Assembly: GCF_014648435.1 (NCBI RefSeq)
Contig: NZ_BMRC01000013.1
Span: 62,001-126,000, forward strand
Origin: Nonomuraea spiralis
GTDB lineage: Bacteria > Actinomycetota > Actinomycetes > Streptosporangiales > Streptosporangiaceae
Length of the DNA: 64,000 bases
Direction: 5' to 3'
The translations under genes and the position numbers were made by a program. How positions within the stretch are numbered: position 1 is the first letter of the stretch; each line of letters opens with the position of its first letter. The notes under the pieces are model-generated. The model saw only the letters and a program-made list of their open reading frames with translations. It did not search any database and had not been told where the DNA came from. Positions 15,859-24,706 of the stretch are shown in pieces.

Positions 15859-17616
15859 ATGTCGCCTACAACTGTGCACGGACACGTCGCCGAGCAGGCC
15901 AGGCGCACGCCCGACGCGGTCGCGGTGTCGGCGGGCCCGGTGCGGCTGACCTACCGCGAGCTCGACGAGCGGGCCAACCGCCTCGCCCACCGCCTGCGCG
16001 GGCTCGGCGTCGGCCCCGAGACCCCGGTCGCGGTCCTGATGGAACGCTCGGCCGAGCTGGTCGTCACGCTCCTCGCGATCCTCAAGGCGGGCGGCTGCTA
16101 CCTGCCCGTCCACAGCGCCTACCCGGCCGACCGCCGGCAGTGGATCGTCGACTCGTCCGGGACGCCCGTCCTGGTCGCCGACCGTACCAAGGCCGGCGAG
16201 GGCCTGCCGTCGGCCCCGGCGGTCGTGCTCGCCGACGACCCGGCCGACGCCCTGGCCGGCGAGCCCGCCACCGCCCCCGAGGACACCACCGGGCCCGGCG
16301 ACCTGGCCTACGTCATCTACACCTCGGGCTCGACCGGACACCCCAAGGGCGTGGCGGTCACCCACTGGGACGTGCTCGGCCTGGCCCTCGACCCCTGCTG
16401 GGACACCGGCGCCCACGAGCGCGTGCTCATGGTCGCGCCGTACGCGTTCAACGTCTCGACGTACGAGCTGTGGGTGCCGCTGCTGCACGGCGGCCGGATC
16501 GTCGTGGCGCCGCCCGGCGAGCCGGACCTCGACACCCTGCGCCGGCTGATCCGCGAGGAGGAGATCACCGGCCTGCACCTGACCGCCGGGCTCTTCCGCG
16601 TCGTGGCCGAGGAGGGGGCCGACTGCCTCGCCGGGGTCCGCGAGGTGCTCACCGGCGGCGACGTGATCGTCCCGGCCGCGGTCCGCCAGGTGCTGGCCGC
16701 CTGCCCGGACACGACCGTGCGGGCCATGTACGGCGCCACCGAGGTGACCCTGTTCTCCACCCACTCGCCCATGACCGCCGGGCACGAGCTGGGGACGGTC
16801 GTCCCGGTCGGCCGGGCCATGCGGGACGTGCGGCTCTACGTGCTCGACGACCGCCTGAGCCCCGTCCCCGGCGACCTGGAGGGCGAGCTGTACATCGCGG
16901 GCAGGGGAGTGGCCCGGGGCTACTTCGGCCGCCCCGACCTGACCGCCGAGCGGTTCGTCGCCGACCCGTTCGGGGAGCCCGGCGAGCGCATGTACCGGAC
17001 CGGCGACCTGGTCCGGCGCAACGACGACGGGCAGATCGAGTTCATCGGGCGGGCCGGCGACCAGGTCAAGATCCTGGGCTTCCGGGTGGAGCTCGGCGAG
17101 GTGGAGGCCGTCCTGGGCGCCTATCCCGGGCTGGCCCACGTCGCCGTCGTGGCCGGGCAGTCGGCGCAGGGCGACAGACGCCTGGTCGCCTACGTCGTGC
17201 CCGCCGGGGACGCCCCCGACCCGGCCGCGCTGCGCGCCCACGTCAAGACGTCGCTGCCGGACTACATGGTGCCCACCGCGTTCGTCGTGCTGGACGCGCT
17301 GCCGCTGACCGCCAACGGCAAGGTGGACCGCGCGGCCCTGCCCGACCCCGACACCGAGCCGGGCTCGGCCTACCGCGCGCCGCTCAACCCGCGCCAGGAG
17401 GTCCTGTGCACGGTGTTCGCCGAGGTGTTCGGCGTCGAGCGGGTCGGCATCGACGACAGCATCTTCGACCTGGACGTCCAGTCGCTGCTGGCGATGCGGC
17501 TGGTCAGCCGCATCCGCGCGGCGCTCGGCGTGAACCTGACCATCCGCGACCTGTTCGACGCGGCGAGCGTGGCCGGCCTGGACGAGTGGCTAGAGGCCGG
17601 CGCGCGCACCCAGTGA
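15859..17616 (+). CDS. free-standing NRPS adenylation-thiolation didomain for a non-alpha-amino acid
   Basis: 585 residues. The A domain has YVIYTSGSTGHPKG (151-164), FNVSTYELW (197-205), MYGATEV, YRTGDLVR, RVELGEVE and the NGKVDR lysine near 480. The T domain follows with DLDVQSLLAMRL, whose Ser takes phosphopantetheine. Residue 198 is Asn where alpha-amino-acid A domains have the Asp (GrsA Asp235) that binds the amino group. My reading of the pocket code is N-V-Y-H-L-G-M-L-F-K. Asn at this place is typical of aryl-acid A domains, so the substrate probably lacks an alpha-amine; 4-hydroxymandelate from the neighbouring HmaS is the obvious candidate. It needs the adjacent MbtH protein. Confidence 0.85.
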   Translation: MSPTTVHGHVAEQARRTPDAVAVSAGPVRLTYRELDERANRLAHRLRGLGVGPETPVAVLMERSAELVVTLLAILKAGGCYLPVHSAYPADRRQWIVDSSGTPVLVADRTKAGEGLPSAPAVVLADDPADALAGEPATAPEDTTGPGDLAYVIYTSGSTGHPKGVAVTHWDVLGLALDPCWDTGAHERVLMVAPYAFNVSTYELWVPLLHGGRIVVAPPGEPDLDTLRRLIREEEITGLHLTAGLFRVVAEEGADCLAGVREVLTGGDVIVPAAVRQVLAACPDTTVRAMYGATEVTLFSTHSPMTAGHELGTVVPVGRAMRDVRLYVLDDRLSPVPGDLEGELYIAGRGVARGYFGRPDLTAERFVADPFGEPGERMYRTGDLVRRNDDGQIEFIGRAGDQVKILGFRVELGEVEAVLGAYPGLAHVAVVAGQSAQGDRRLVAYVVPAGDAPDPAALRAHVKTSLPDYMVPTAFVVLDALPLTANGKVDRAALPDPDTEPGSAYRAPLNPRQEVLCTVFAEVFGVERVGIDDSIFDLDVQSLLAMRLVSRIRAALGVNLTIRDLFDAASVAGLDEWLEAGARTQ

Positions 17617-17626
17617 GAGGGACCAG

Positions 17627-17839
17627 ATGAGCAACCCATTCGACGACCGGGAGGCGGCCTTCCGCGTGCTGGTCAACCAGGAGAACCAGCACTGCCTGTG
17701 GCCCGCCTTCGCCGACGTGCCCGCCGGGTGGGCGGTCGCCCACGGCCCCGCCGTACGCGACGCCTGCGTCGAGTACGTCAACGCCAACTGGACGGACCTG
17801 CGCCCGCGCGCGCACGCCGCCCGTACGGACGCCGGATAG
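17627..17839 (+). CDS. mbtH: MbtH-like protein
   Basis: 70 residues with the full signature: NPFDDREAAFRVLVNQENQH, then LWPAFADVPAGW and the C-terminal WTDLRPR. MbtH proteins bind A domains and make them soluble or active. It sits 10 nt after the A-T gene and is surely its partner. It may also serve the siderophore NRPS, which has no MbtH gene within the window. Confidence 0.95.
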   Translation: MSNPFDDREAAFRVLVNQENQHCLWPAFADVPAGWAVAHGPAVRDACVEYVNANWTDLRPRAHAARTDAG

Positions 17840-17841
17840 CC

Positions 17842-18927
17842 ATGGCCACCACGACGATCTTCAACGACCTGCGCCTGGACCATCTCGGCTTCTACGTCGG
17901 CGACCTGGAGGCCGAGTCCGCCCGGCTGGGCGCCACCCTGGGCCTGGCCCCGTACGCCGCGGCCGGGGACGCCCTGTCCCGCTCGGTCGCGCTGGGCGTG
18001 AACCGGATCAGGCTCGTGCTCACCCAGCCGATCGCCGCCGCCCACCCCGGCGCCGGGTACCTCGACCGGCACGGCGACGGCGTGGCCGACGTCGCGCTGG
18101 GCGTGCCTGACGCCGCGGCCGCCTACCACGAGGCGGTACGGCGCGGCGCCCGCCCGTTCGCCGCCCCGGCCGAGCGCGACGGCATCGTCACGGCCGCGAT
18201 CTACGGCTTCGGCGACGTGCTGCACACGTTCGTGCAACGCCTCGCCGGAGCCGGCGAGCGCACGCTGCCCGGCTTCCTCGGCGACACGCGACAGCAGGCC
18301 GGGGCCGACCTCGGGCTGCTGGAGGTGGACCACCTGGCCGTGTGCGTCCCGGCCGGGGAGCTCGACGCCACCGTCGCGTTCTACCGGCGGGTGCTCGGCT
18401 TCGAGCTCACCTTCGCCGAACGCATCGCCGTCGGCTCGCAGGCCATGACCACCAAGGTCGTCCGCAGCCACGGCGGCGAGGTGACGTTCACGCTGATCGA
18501 GCCGGACGTCACCAGGACGCCCGGCCACATCGACGAGTTCCTGCGCGACCACGGCGGCGCGGGCGTGCAGCACCTGGCGCTGGCCGCCGCCGACATCGTG
18601 GCCGCCGTGGAGGCGACCGCCGCCCGCGGGGTGGAGTTCCTGACCGCCCCCGACGTCTACTACAGCCTGCTCGCCGAACGGGTACGGCCGGTGAAGTACC
18701 GGCTGGAGGACCTCGGACGGCTCAACATCCTCGTCGACGAGGACCACGACGGGCAGCTCTACCAGATCTTCGCCCGCTCGACCCACCCCCGCGACACCTT
18801 CTTCTTCGAACTCATCGAACGACTGGGCGCCCGCTCCTTCGGCGGCGGCAACATCAGCGCCCTCTACCGGGCCGTGGAGCTCCAGCGCAGCGGCCGACGC
18901 GATGCCCGCACGGAGGCGGCAGCATGA
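17842..18927 (+). CDS. hmaS: 4-hydroxymandelate synthase
   Basis: 361 residues, two vicinal-oxygen-chelate domains. The iron ligands are readable as His164 (EVDHLAV), His244 (VQHLALAA) and Glu323 (FFFELIE). The enzyme uses Fe(II) and O2 to turn 4-hydroxyphenylpyruvate into 4-hydroxymandelate. Segments such as YLDRHGDGVADVAL, YGFGDVLHTFVQR, IDEFLRDHGGAGVQH and LNILVDEDHDGQL follow glycopeptide-cluster HmaS more closely than catabolic HPPD, as I remember those sequences. In glycopeptide clusters HmaS feeds hydroxyphenylglycine, but the required oxidase and aminotransferase (Hmo, HpgT) are absent here, so the hydroxy acid itself may be used. The ATG lies 2 nt after the MbtH stop, and the TGA overlaps the next ATG. 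Confidence 0.88.
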   Translation: MATTTIFNDLRLDHLGFYVGDLEAESARLGATLGLAPYAAAGDALSRSVALGVNRIRLVLTQPIAAAHPGAGYLDRHGDGVADVALGVPDAAAAYHEAVRRGARPFAAPAERDGIVTAAIYGFGDVLHTFVQRLAGAGERTLPGFLGDTRQQAGADLGLLEVDHLAVCVPAGELDATVAFYRRVLGFELTFAERIAVGSQAMTTKVVRSHGGEVTFTLIEPDVTRTPGHIDEFLRDHGGAGVQHLALAAADIVAAVEATAARGVEFLTAPDVYYSLLAERVRPVKYRLEDLGRLNILVDEDHDGQLYQIFARSTHPRDTFFFELIERLGARSFGGGNISALYRAVELQRSGRRDARTEAAA

Positions 18928-20276
18928 CCATTTCCCCGCCGGCGATCCGGTACCCCCTGTCCTACACGCAGCACTTCCTTCGCCTGTTCGACCAGGGCGA
19001 CGCCCAGGGGCCCTTCAGCGCCCGCTACAACATCGTCGTCGGCTGGCGCCTGCGCGGCCGCATCGACGTCGACACCCTCCAGCTCGCCATGGACGACGTG
19101 GCCGACCGGCACGACGCCCTGAACATGACGATCACCCGGGGGGAGGGGGAGGCGTACCAGGTGCGGCAGCCGTCCGAGCCGGCCCGGCTGCTCGTGGTCG
19201 ACCTGCCGGCCGCCGCCCCCGAGGAGCGCGCGCTGCGGGCCGAGGAACTGCTCACCGAGGTCGAGGCCGGCTCCTACAGCCTTCAGGAGCTGCCGCACCT
19301 GCGTGCCATCCTCGGCCGCTTCGACGACGAGGACGCCGTGCTCGCCCTCATCGTGCACCACACCGCGGGCGACGGCTGGTCCATGCAGCTGCTCATCCGC
19401 GACATCGTCACCCGCTACGCCGAGCGCCGCGGGCACACCGTCCCGCCGCTGCCGCAGCCGCGCCCCTACCACGAGTACGCCTCCTGGCAGCAGGAGGCCG
19501 CGAGCAGCGCGGAGACCGAGGCCGCCCGCGACTTCTGGCGCGAGCGGCTGGGCGGCGCGCGCATGCTGGCCGTGCCCACCGACCACGCCAGGTCGGCCGG
19601 GCTGGCCAAGGTCTGCCCGGTCCACCGGTTCTCCCTGCCCAAGGACGTCTCCGCACGGGTGATCAGCTACGCCAAGGCGATGCGCAGCTCGCCGTTCATG
19701 GTGCTGCTGGCCGCCTACAACGTGCTGCTGGGCCGGATCACCGGCGCCGGAGACCTGGTCATCCCGGTGATCAGCTCGGGCCGCGGGCAGCCGGAGTTCC
19801 AGGAGACCGTGGGGCCGTTCTTCAACTTCCTGCCGCTGCGTACCGACCTGGCCGGCTGCGCCACCTTCCGCGAGGCGGTCGAGCGGTCCAGGAGGACCTG
19901 CATGGACTCCTACGCCGCCGAGATCCCGTTCCTGCAGATCGTGGCCGAGGCGCCCGAGCTGATGGCCGACGCCGCGCTGGAGAGCAAGGCGCTGTGCGCC
20001 CTCCAGGTCTGGCAGTTCGCCACCGGCCTGGACGGCGAGCGCGTCGGCGACCTGGAGATCGCCGAGGTGCGCGAACGCCTGCTGGACCAGCCGAACGGCA
20101 CCGACATCCCCGACGGCGCGCTGCTCACCTTCGACATCGCACCCTCCGGCGAGATCTTCGGCAACTTCGCCTACAACAGCAACCTGTTCCTGGAGAGCTC
20201 GATCGCGACGATGGTGGCCGACTTCAGCGAGATCCTGCGCGCCGGCCTCGCCGCCCCCGACTCCCCCCTGGAGTGA
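18924..20276 (+). CDS. free-standing NRPS condensation enzyme (SgcC5-like)
   Basis: 450 residues, a lone C domain with the complete catalytic motif HHTAGDG (His145, His146, Asp150). The N-terminal YPLSYTQHFLRLFD and the central VGPFFNFLPLRTDL are standard C-domain blocks. There are no A or T domains, so it must take the acyl group from a separate carrier protein, here surely the A-T protein, and join it to an alcohol or amine. SgcC5 of C-1027 is the closest functional precedent: it esterifies a carrier-bound beta-tyrosine derivative onto the enediyne core. The acceptor in this pathway is not in the window. ATGA overlap with hmaS. Confidence 0.85.
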   Translation: MTISPPAIRYPLSYTQHFLRLFDQGDAQGPFSARYNIVVGWRLRGRIDVDTLQLAMDDVADRHDALNMTITRGEGEAYQVRQPSEPARLLVVDLPAAAPEERALRAEELLTEVEAGSYSLQELPHLRAILGRFDDEDAVLALIVHHTAGDGWSMQLLIRDIVTRYAERRGHTVPPLPQPRPYHEYASWQQEAASSAETEAARDFWRERLGGARMLAVPTDHARSAGLAKVCPVHRFSLPKDVSARVISYAKAMRSSPFMVLLAAYNVLLGRITGAGDLVIPVISSGRGQPEFQETVGPFFNFLPLRTDLAGCATFREAVERSRRTCMDSYAAEIPFLQIVAEAPELMADAALESKALCALQVWQFATGLDGERVGDLEIAEVRERLLDQPNGTDIPDGALLTFDIAPSGEIFGNFAYNSNLFLESSIATMVADFSEILRAGLAAPDSPLE

Positions 20277-20281
20277 TCGCC

Positions 20282-21634
20282 ATGCGCGTGATGTTCACCG
20301 TCTTCCCCGCGACGGCGCACTTCCTGCCGATCGTGCCCTACGCCTGGGCGTTGCAGGCGGCCGGGCACCAGGTGGTGGTGGCGGCGCCGCCGGGCGTCGA
20401 CACCGGGGTCTCGGTGCCCGACTTCCACCGGTCGGTGAACGCGGCCGGGCTCACCGCGGTCTCCTGCGGCGCGCCCGAGCCGCTGTCGGTGCACGATCGC
20501 GGCTACCCCGGGTTCGCCGGCCTGATCCCCACGATCGAGGAGTCGGAGCGCCTGGTCACCGCGCTCGGCATCACCGAGGCGGAACGTCCGCCATGGGATG
20601 TCTTCTACCACTTCGCGCTGCTGACCATGCGCAACTACCACCCGCCGGTGCCGCGCCAGGACGTCCGGGCCGTCGTCGAGTTCGCCCGCGAGTGGCGGCC
20701 CGACCTCGTGCTGTGGGACCCCTGGTTCCCGTGCGGCGCGGTCGCGGCCCGGGTCTGCGGCGCCGCCCACGCCCGTACGCTGCTGGCACCCGACTACACC
20801 GCCTGGGCCGCGGAGAAGTTCGCCGGCAGCGGCGAGGAGAACCCCATGACCGGCGTCATCGGCCCGCTGGCCGACAGGTACGGCGTCACGGTCGACGACA
20901 ACCTGCTGCTCGGCGACTGGACGGTGGACCCGTTCCCGCCCGGGATGAGCCTGCCCACCGGCGTCCGCCGCCTGCCCGTCCGGTACGTGCCCTACACCGG
21001 GGCGAGTGTCGTGCCCGAGTGGCTGCGGAGACCGCCGGGCCGGCCGCGGGTGGCGATCTCGCTCGGCGTGTCGATGCGCTCGTTCTTCAAGGGCGACTGG
21101 GGTCGTACCGCCAAGCTCATGGAGGCCGTGGCCGGCCTGGACATCGAGGTCGTCGCCACCCTGGACGCCAACCAGCTCCTCGACCTGGACGGCCCGCTGC
21201 CCGACAACGTGCGCGTGTTCGACTACGTGCCGCTCGACCAGCTCCTGCCGACCTGCTCGGCGATCATCCACCACGGCTCGATCGGCACCTTCGTGGCCGC
21301 CTCGGCCATGAACGTCCCGCAGCTCGTCTGCGACACCGACGAGCACAACCGGCTCGTCGGCACCCCCGTCGAGGACGGCATCGACTGGCAGCTCCAGTGC
21401 CAGAAGCAGCTCACCTCGACCCGCACCTCCCGGTACGTCACCACGCGCGGCGCCGGCGTGCGGATCAACCACCAGACGCAGTCCGCGGCCGAGATCCGCG
21501 ACGAGCTGCTGCGCGTGCTGAAGGACCCCTCGTACACCAAGGGCGCGGCCTCCATCCACGAGGAATGGCTGGCCACGCCGAGCCCGACCGACATCGTCGC
21601 GGAGCTGGAGCGGCTGACCGCCGCCGCCCGGTAG
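20282..21634 (+). CDS. GT-B glycosyltransferase (antibiotic deoxysugar type)
   Basis: 450 residues. The N-terminal MRVMFTVFPATAHFLPIVPYAWALQAAGH is the acceptor domain start of EryCIII/DesVII/SgcA6-like enzymes. The donor-domain motif near the C-terminus is HHGSIGTFVAASAMNVPQLV, in which HHGS replaces the common HHGG. It should attach the NDP-deoxyaminosugar made by the next four gene products to the aglycone. It begins 5 nt after the condensation gene. No DesVIII-type helper protein is adjacent. Confidence 0.87.
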   Translation: MRVMFTVFPATAHFLPIVPYAWALQAAGHQVVVAAPPGVDTGVSVPDFHRSVNAAGLTAVSCGAPEPLSVHDRGYPGFAGLIPTIEESERLVTALGITEAERPPWDVFYHFALLTMRNYHPPVPRQDVRAVVEFAREWRPDLVLWDPWFPCGAVAARVCGAAHARTLLAPDYTAWAAEKFAGSGEENPMTGVIGPLADRYGVTVDDNLLLGDWTVDPFPPGMSLPTGVRRLPVRYVPYTGASVVPEWLRRPPGRPRVAISLGVSMRSFFKGDWGRTAKLMEAVAGLDIEVVATLDANQLLDLDGPLPDNVRVFDYVPLDQLLPTCSAIIHHGSIGTFVAASAMNVPQLVCDTDEHNRLVGTPVEDGIDWQLQCQKQLTSTRTSRYVTTRGAGVRINHQTQSAAEIRDELLRVLKDPSYTKGAASIHEEWLATPSPTDIVAELERLTAAAR

Positions 21635-21665
21635 CCGTCGACCCCTCAGACAGGAGGCGGACAAG

Positions 21666-22649
21666 TTGCGGATCCTGGTCACCGGCGGCGCCGGTTTCAT
21701 CGGCTCGGAGTTCGTCAGAGCCACGCTGCGGGACTCGCCGGGCACGCGGGTCACCGTCCTGGACAAGCTCACCTATTCCGGCAACCTGGAGAACCTCGAC
21801 CCGGTGGCCGGCCACCCGGGGCTGCGCTTCGTGCAGGGCGACACCGCCGACCCGCTCGTGGCCGACGAGGTGGTGGCAGGGCAGGACGTGATCGTGCACT
21901 TCGCCGCCGAGACGCACGTCGACCGGTCGATCGTCAGCGCCACCGGCTTCGTGCTCTCCAACGTCCTCGGCACCCAGACCCTGCTGGAGGCGGCCCTGCG
22001 GCACGGCGTCGGCCGGTTCGTGCACGTCTCCACCGACGAGGTGTACGGCTCCATCAGCGAGGGCTCGTGGACCGAGGAGACGCCGCTCGCGCCGAACGTG
22101 CCGTACGCGGCCTCCAAGGCCGGCTCGGACCTGCTCGCGCTGGCCTTCCACCGCACGCTCGGCCTGGACGTCGTGATCACCCGGTGCACCAACAACTACG
22201 GCCACTACCAGTTCCCCGAGAAGGTCATCCCGCTGTTCGTGACCAACCTGCTCGAAGGCCGCCGCGTCCCCCTGTACGGCGACGGCGGCAACCGGCGCGA
22301 CTGGCTGCACGTCTCCGACCACTGCCGGGCCATCCGCATGGTCCTCGACCGCGGGCGGGCCGGCGAGGTCTACCACATCGGCGGCGGCAGCGAGCTGAGC
22401 AACCTGGAGCTGACCGCCCGCCTCCTGGAGGCGTGCGGGGCGGGCTGGGACCAGGTCGAGCACGTACCCGACCGGCCCGGGCACGACCTGCGCTACTCCC
22501 TCGACATCTCCAAGATCGAGCGGGAGCTGGGCTACGCGCCGTCCGTGGACTTCGAGACCGGCCTGGCCGCGACCGTCGCCTGGTACCGGGACAACCGGTC
22601 GTGGTGGGAACCGCTCAAGCACCGCGAGCTCGCCGTGGCCGCCCACTGA
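21666..22649 (+). CDS. rfbB: dTDP-glucose 4,6-dehydratase
   Basis: 327 residues, short-chain dehydrogenase fold. GGAGFIGSEF binds NAD; the catalytic set appears as HVSTDEVYGS (Thr-Asp-Glu) and YAASKAGSD (Tyr/Lys); RCTNNYGHYQFPEK is also typical. It makes dTDP-4-keto-6-deoxyglucose, the common precursor of deoxysugars. The start is a TTG with GGAGG in front of it, giving the leader sequence (M)RILVTGG. The partner nucleotidylyltransferase (RfbA) is not in the window and may be encoded elsewhere. Confidence 0.92.
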   Translation: MRILVTGGAGFIGSEFVRATLRDSPGTRVTVLDKLTYSGNLENLDPVAGHPGLRFVQGDTADPLVADEVVAGQDVIVHFAAETHVDRSIVSATGFVLSNVLGTQTLLEAALRHGVGRFVHVSTDEVYGSISEGSWTEETPLAPNVPYAASKAGSDLLALAFHRTLGLDVVITRCTNNYGHYQFPEKVIPLFVTNLLEGRRVPLYGDGGNRRDWLHVSDHCRAIRMVLDRGRAGEVYHIGGGSELSNLELTARLLEACGAGWDQVEHVPDRPGHDLRYSLDISKIERELGYAPSVDFETGLAATVAWYRDNRSWWEPLKHRELAVAAH

Positions 22650-22667
22650 AGATCATGAGGAGAGACC

Positions 22668-23939
22668 ATGCAGGACATTGTCCGACGTCTTGACACGTGC
22701 CGGGTCTGCGGGCGCGACGACTGGCTGGAGGTCACCTCCTTCGGGTCGGTGCCGCTCGCCAACGGCTTCCTCGACCCCGCCGACCTGCCGGCCGAGGAGC
22801 CCGCCTACCCCGTGGACGTGATCGTGTGCCGCGGCTGCCGGCTGATGGCCGTCCGGCACGTCATCCGGCCCGACGTGCTGTTCCGCCACTATGTGTACGT
22901 CACCTCCGAGTCCGACCAGATGACCGGCCACATGCGGCGCATCGTCGGCTGGTGCACCCGCCGGGCCGCGCTGGCGCCCGGCGAGCTGGTCGTCGAGCTG
23001 GGCAGCAACATCGGCCTGCAGCTCGGGCTCTTCCAGGAGCAGGGGCAGCGCGTCGTCGGCGTGGACCCGGCCGAGAACCTGGCCGCGATCGCCAACGCCC
23101 GCGGCGTGCGCACCCTGCCCGAGTTCTTCGGCGGCGACCAGGGCCGCCGCATCCACGCCGAGCAGGGCGAGGCCAAGCTGGTGCTCGGCCGCCAGTGCTT
23201 CGCCCACATCGACGACGTGCACAACGTGCTCGACGGCGCCACCGCCGTACTGGCTCCCGACGGGCTGGTCGCGATCGAGGTCCCGTACCTGCTGGACCTG
23301 CTGGAGGAGAACCAGTTCGACACGATCTACCACGAGCACCTGTCGTACTACTCGGTCACCACGCTCGGCCACCTGTTCCAGCGGCACGGCCTGCGCATCG
23401 TGGACGTCGAGCGGGCGGCCGTGCACGGCGGCTCGATCGTCGTCTTCGCCGCCAGAGAAGGATCGGACCACCCCACCCGCCCCTCCGTGGGCCAGCTCCT
23501 GTCGCTGGAGCGGCAGCGCGGCCTCGACACCGACGCCGCCTACCTGGAGTTCGCCGAACGCGCCCACCAGGTGATCACCGAGATCGGCGACCTCGTACGC
23601 GACCTGGCCGCCCGCGGCCTGACCGTCGCCGGGTACGGCGCGCCCTCCAAGGGCACCACCCTGCTGCAGTTCTGCGGGCTCGGCCCCGCCGAGGTGCGCT
23701 TCTGCAGCGACACCACCAGCCTCAAGCACGGCAGGCTGCTGCCCGGCACGCGCATCCCGTGCTGCTCGCCGGAGCAGGCCCGCGCCCAGGAGCCCGACTA
23801 CTACCTGCTGCTCGCCTGGAACTACGCCGAGGAGATCATCGGCAAGGAACGGGACTTCCTGAGCCGCGGCGGCCGATTCATCATCCCCATCCCCCAGCCG
23901 AGGGTCGTGACGGCCGAGCCCGTCCCGGCGGTGGCCTGA
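22668..23939 (+). CDS. NDP-sugar C-methyltransferase (TylC3/EvaC family)
   Basis: 423 residues. The family has an N-terminal zinc-binding domain (CRVCG ... VCRGCRL), a central SAM domain (VVELGSNIGLQL, VVGVDPAENL), the conserved YHEHLSYYS, and a C-terminal domain with GYGAPSKGTTLLQFC. TylC3 and EvaC add a methyl to C-3 of a 4-keto sugar; SgcA3 in C-1027 is the equivalent for its branched aminosugar. It implies a C-branched sugar in the product. GGAGAG lies ahead of the ATG. No 2,3-dehydratase is nearby, so the 2-hydroxyl may be kept. Confidence 0.87.
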   Translation: MQDIVRRLDTCRVCGRDDWLEVTSFGSVPLANGFLDPADLPAEEPAYPVDVIVCRGCRLMAVRHVIRPDVLFRHYVYVTSESDQMTGHMRRIVGWCTRRAALAPGELVVELGSNIGLQLGLFQEQGQRVVGVDPAENLAAIANARGVRTLPEFFGGDQGRRIHAEQGEAKLVLGRQCFAHIDDVHNVLDGATAVLAPDGLVAIEVPYLLDLLEENQFDTIYHEHLSYYSVTTLGHLFQRHGLRIVDVERAAVHGGSIVVFAAREGSDHPTRPSVGQLLSLERQRGLDTDAAYLEFAERAHQVITEIGDLVRDLAARGLTVAGYGAPSKGTTLLQFCGLGPAEVRFCSDTTSLKHGRLLPGTRIPCCSPEQARAQEPDYYLLLAWNYAEEIIGKERDFLSRGGRFIIPIPQPRVVTAEPVPAVA

Positions 23940-23950
23940 AGGAGATCTGC

Positions 23951-24706
23951 ATGGAATACGGATCCGACCACGCCGAGTACTACGACCGCGTCTTCCGCAG
24001 CCGCGGCAAGAGCTTCGAGGGCGAGGCCCGGGAGCTGGCGAACATCGTCAAGGCCCGGGCGCCCGAGGCGGCCTCGCTCCTGGACGTGGCCTGCGGCACC
24101 GGCGCCCACCTGGAGACGTTCGCCCAGATCTTCGAGCACGTCGAAGGGGTCGAGCTGTCGCCGGACATGCGCGAGGTGGCCGCCCGGCGGCTGCCGGGCG
24201 TGCCGCTGCACCCCGGCGACATGCGCGACTTCGACCTCGGACGCACCTTCGACGCCGTGACCTGCATGGGCAACGCCGTCGGCGAGCTGGGCTCCTACGA
24301 CGAGCTGGTCGAGGCCATCGGCAGCATGGCGGCCCACCTGGCGCCCGGCGGCGTCCTCGTCGTCGAGCCCTGGTACTTCCCCGAGAACTTCCTCGACGGG
24401 CACGTCGGCGGCCACACGCTCGCTGAGGACGGGCTCGTCATCTCCCGCATGACGCACTCGCGCAGGGAGGGCGACAAGAGCCGGCTGGAGGTGCGGTTCA
24501 GGGTCGCCGACTCCGCCGGGTTCAAGGAGTTCTCCGAGGTGCTCTACTCCAGCCTGTTCACCTGTGACCAGTACCTGGAGGCGTTCGCGAAGGCCGGCTG
24601 CCGGGCCGAGTTCAGGCCCGCGTTCAAGCTGGCCGACGGCCGGCCCAACAGCCCCGGGCTGTTCGTCGGCGTACGCGAGGAGGGACCCGGCGATGGCCTT
24701 CGCTGA
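23951..24706 (+). CDS. NDP-aminosugar N,N-dimethyltransferase (DesVI/TylM1 family)
   Basis: 251 residues. The DesVI-like beginning (SDHAEYYDRVFRSRGKSF), the SAM loop LLDVACGTGAHLETF, MRDFDLGRTFDAVTCMGNAVG and VVEPWYFPENF are all readable. The family transfers two methyl groups in turn to the amine of an NDP-aminosugar. It is followed by, and overlaps by 14 nt with, the aminotransferase gene that makes its substrate. Whether it mono- or dimethylates here is not decided by the sequence. Confidence 0.87.
   Translation: MEYGSDHAEYYDRVFRSRGKSFEGEARELANIVKARAPEAASLLDVACGTGAHLETFAQIFEHVEGVELSPDMREVAARRLPGVPLHPGDMRDFDLGRTFDAVTCMGNAVGELGSYDELVEAIGSMAAHLAPGGVLVVEPWYFPENFLDGHVGGHTLAEDGLVISRMTHSRREGDKSRLEVRFRVADSAGFKEFSEVLYSSLFTCDQYLEAFAKAGCRAEFRPAFKLADGRPNSPGLFVGVREEGPGDGLR

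Noticed and set aside
17842..18927. Catabolic 4-hydroxyphenylpyruvate dioxygenase
   Set aside because: The length, segment order and setting between MbtH and a C enzyme match hydroxymandelate synthase; no homogentisate pathway genes are near.
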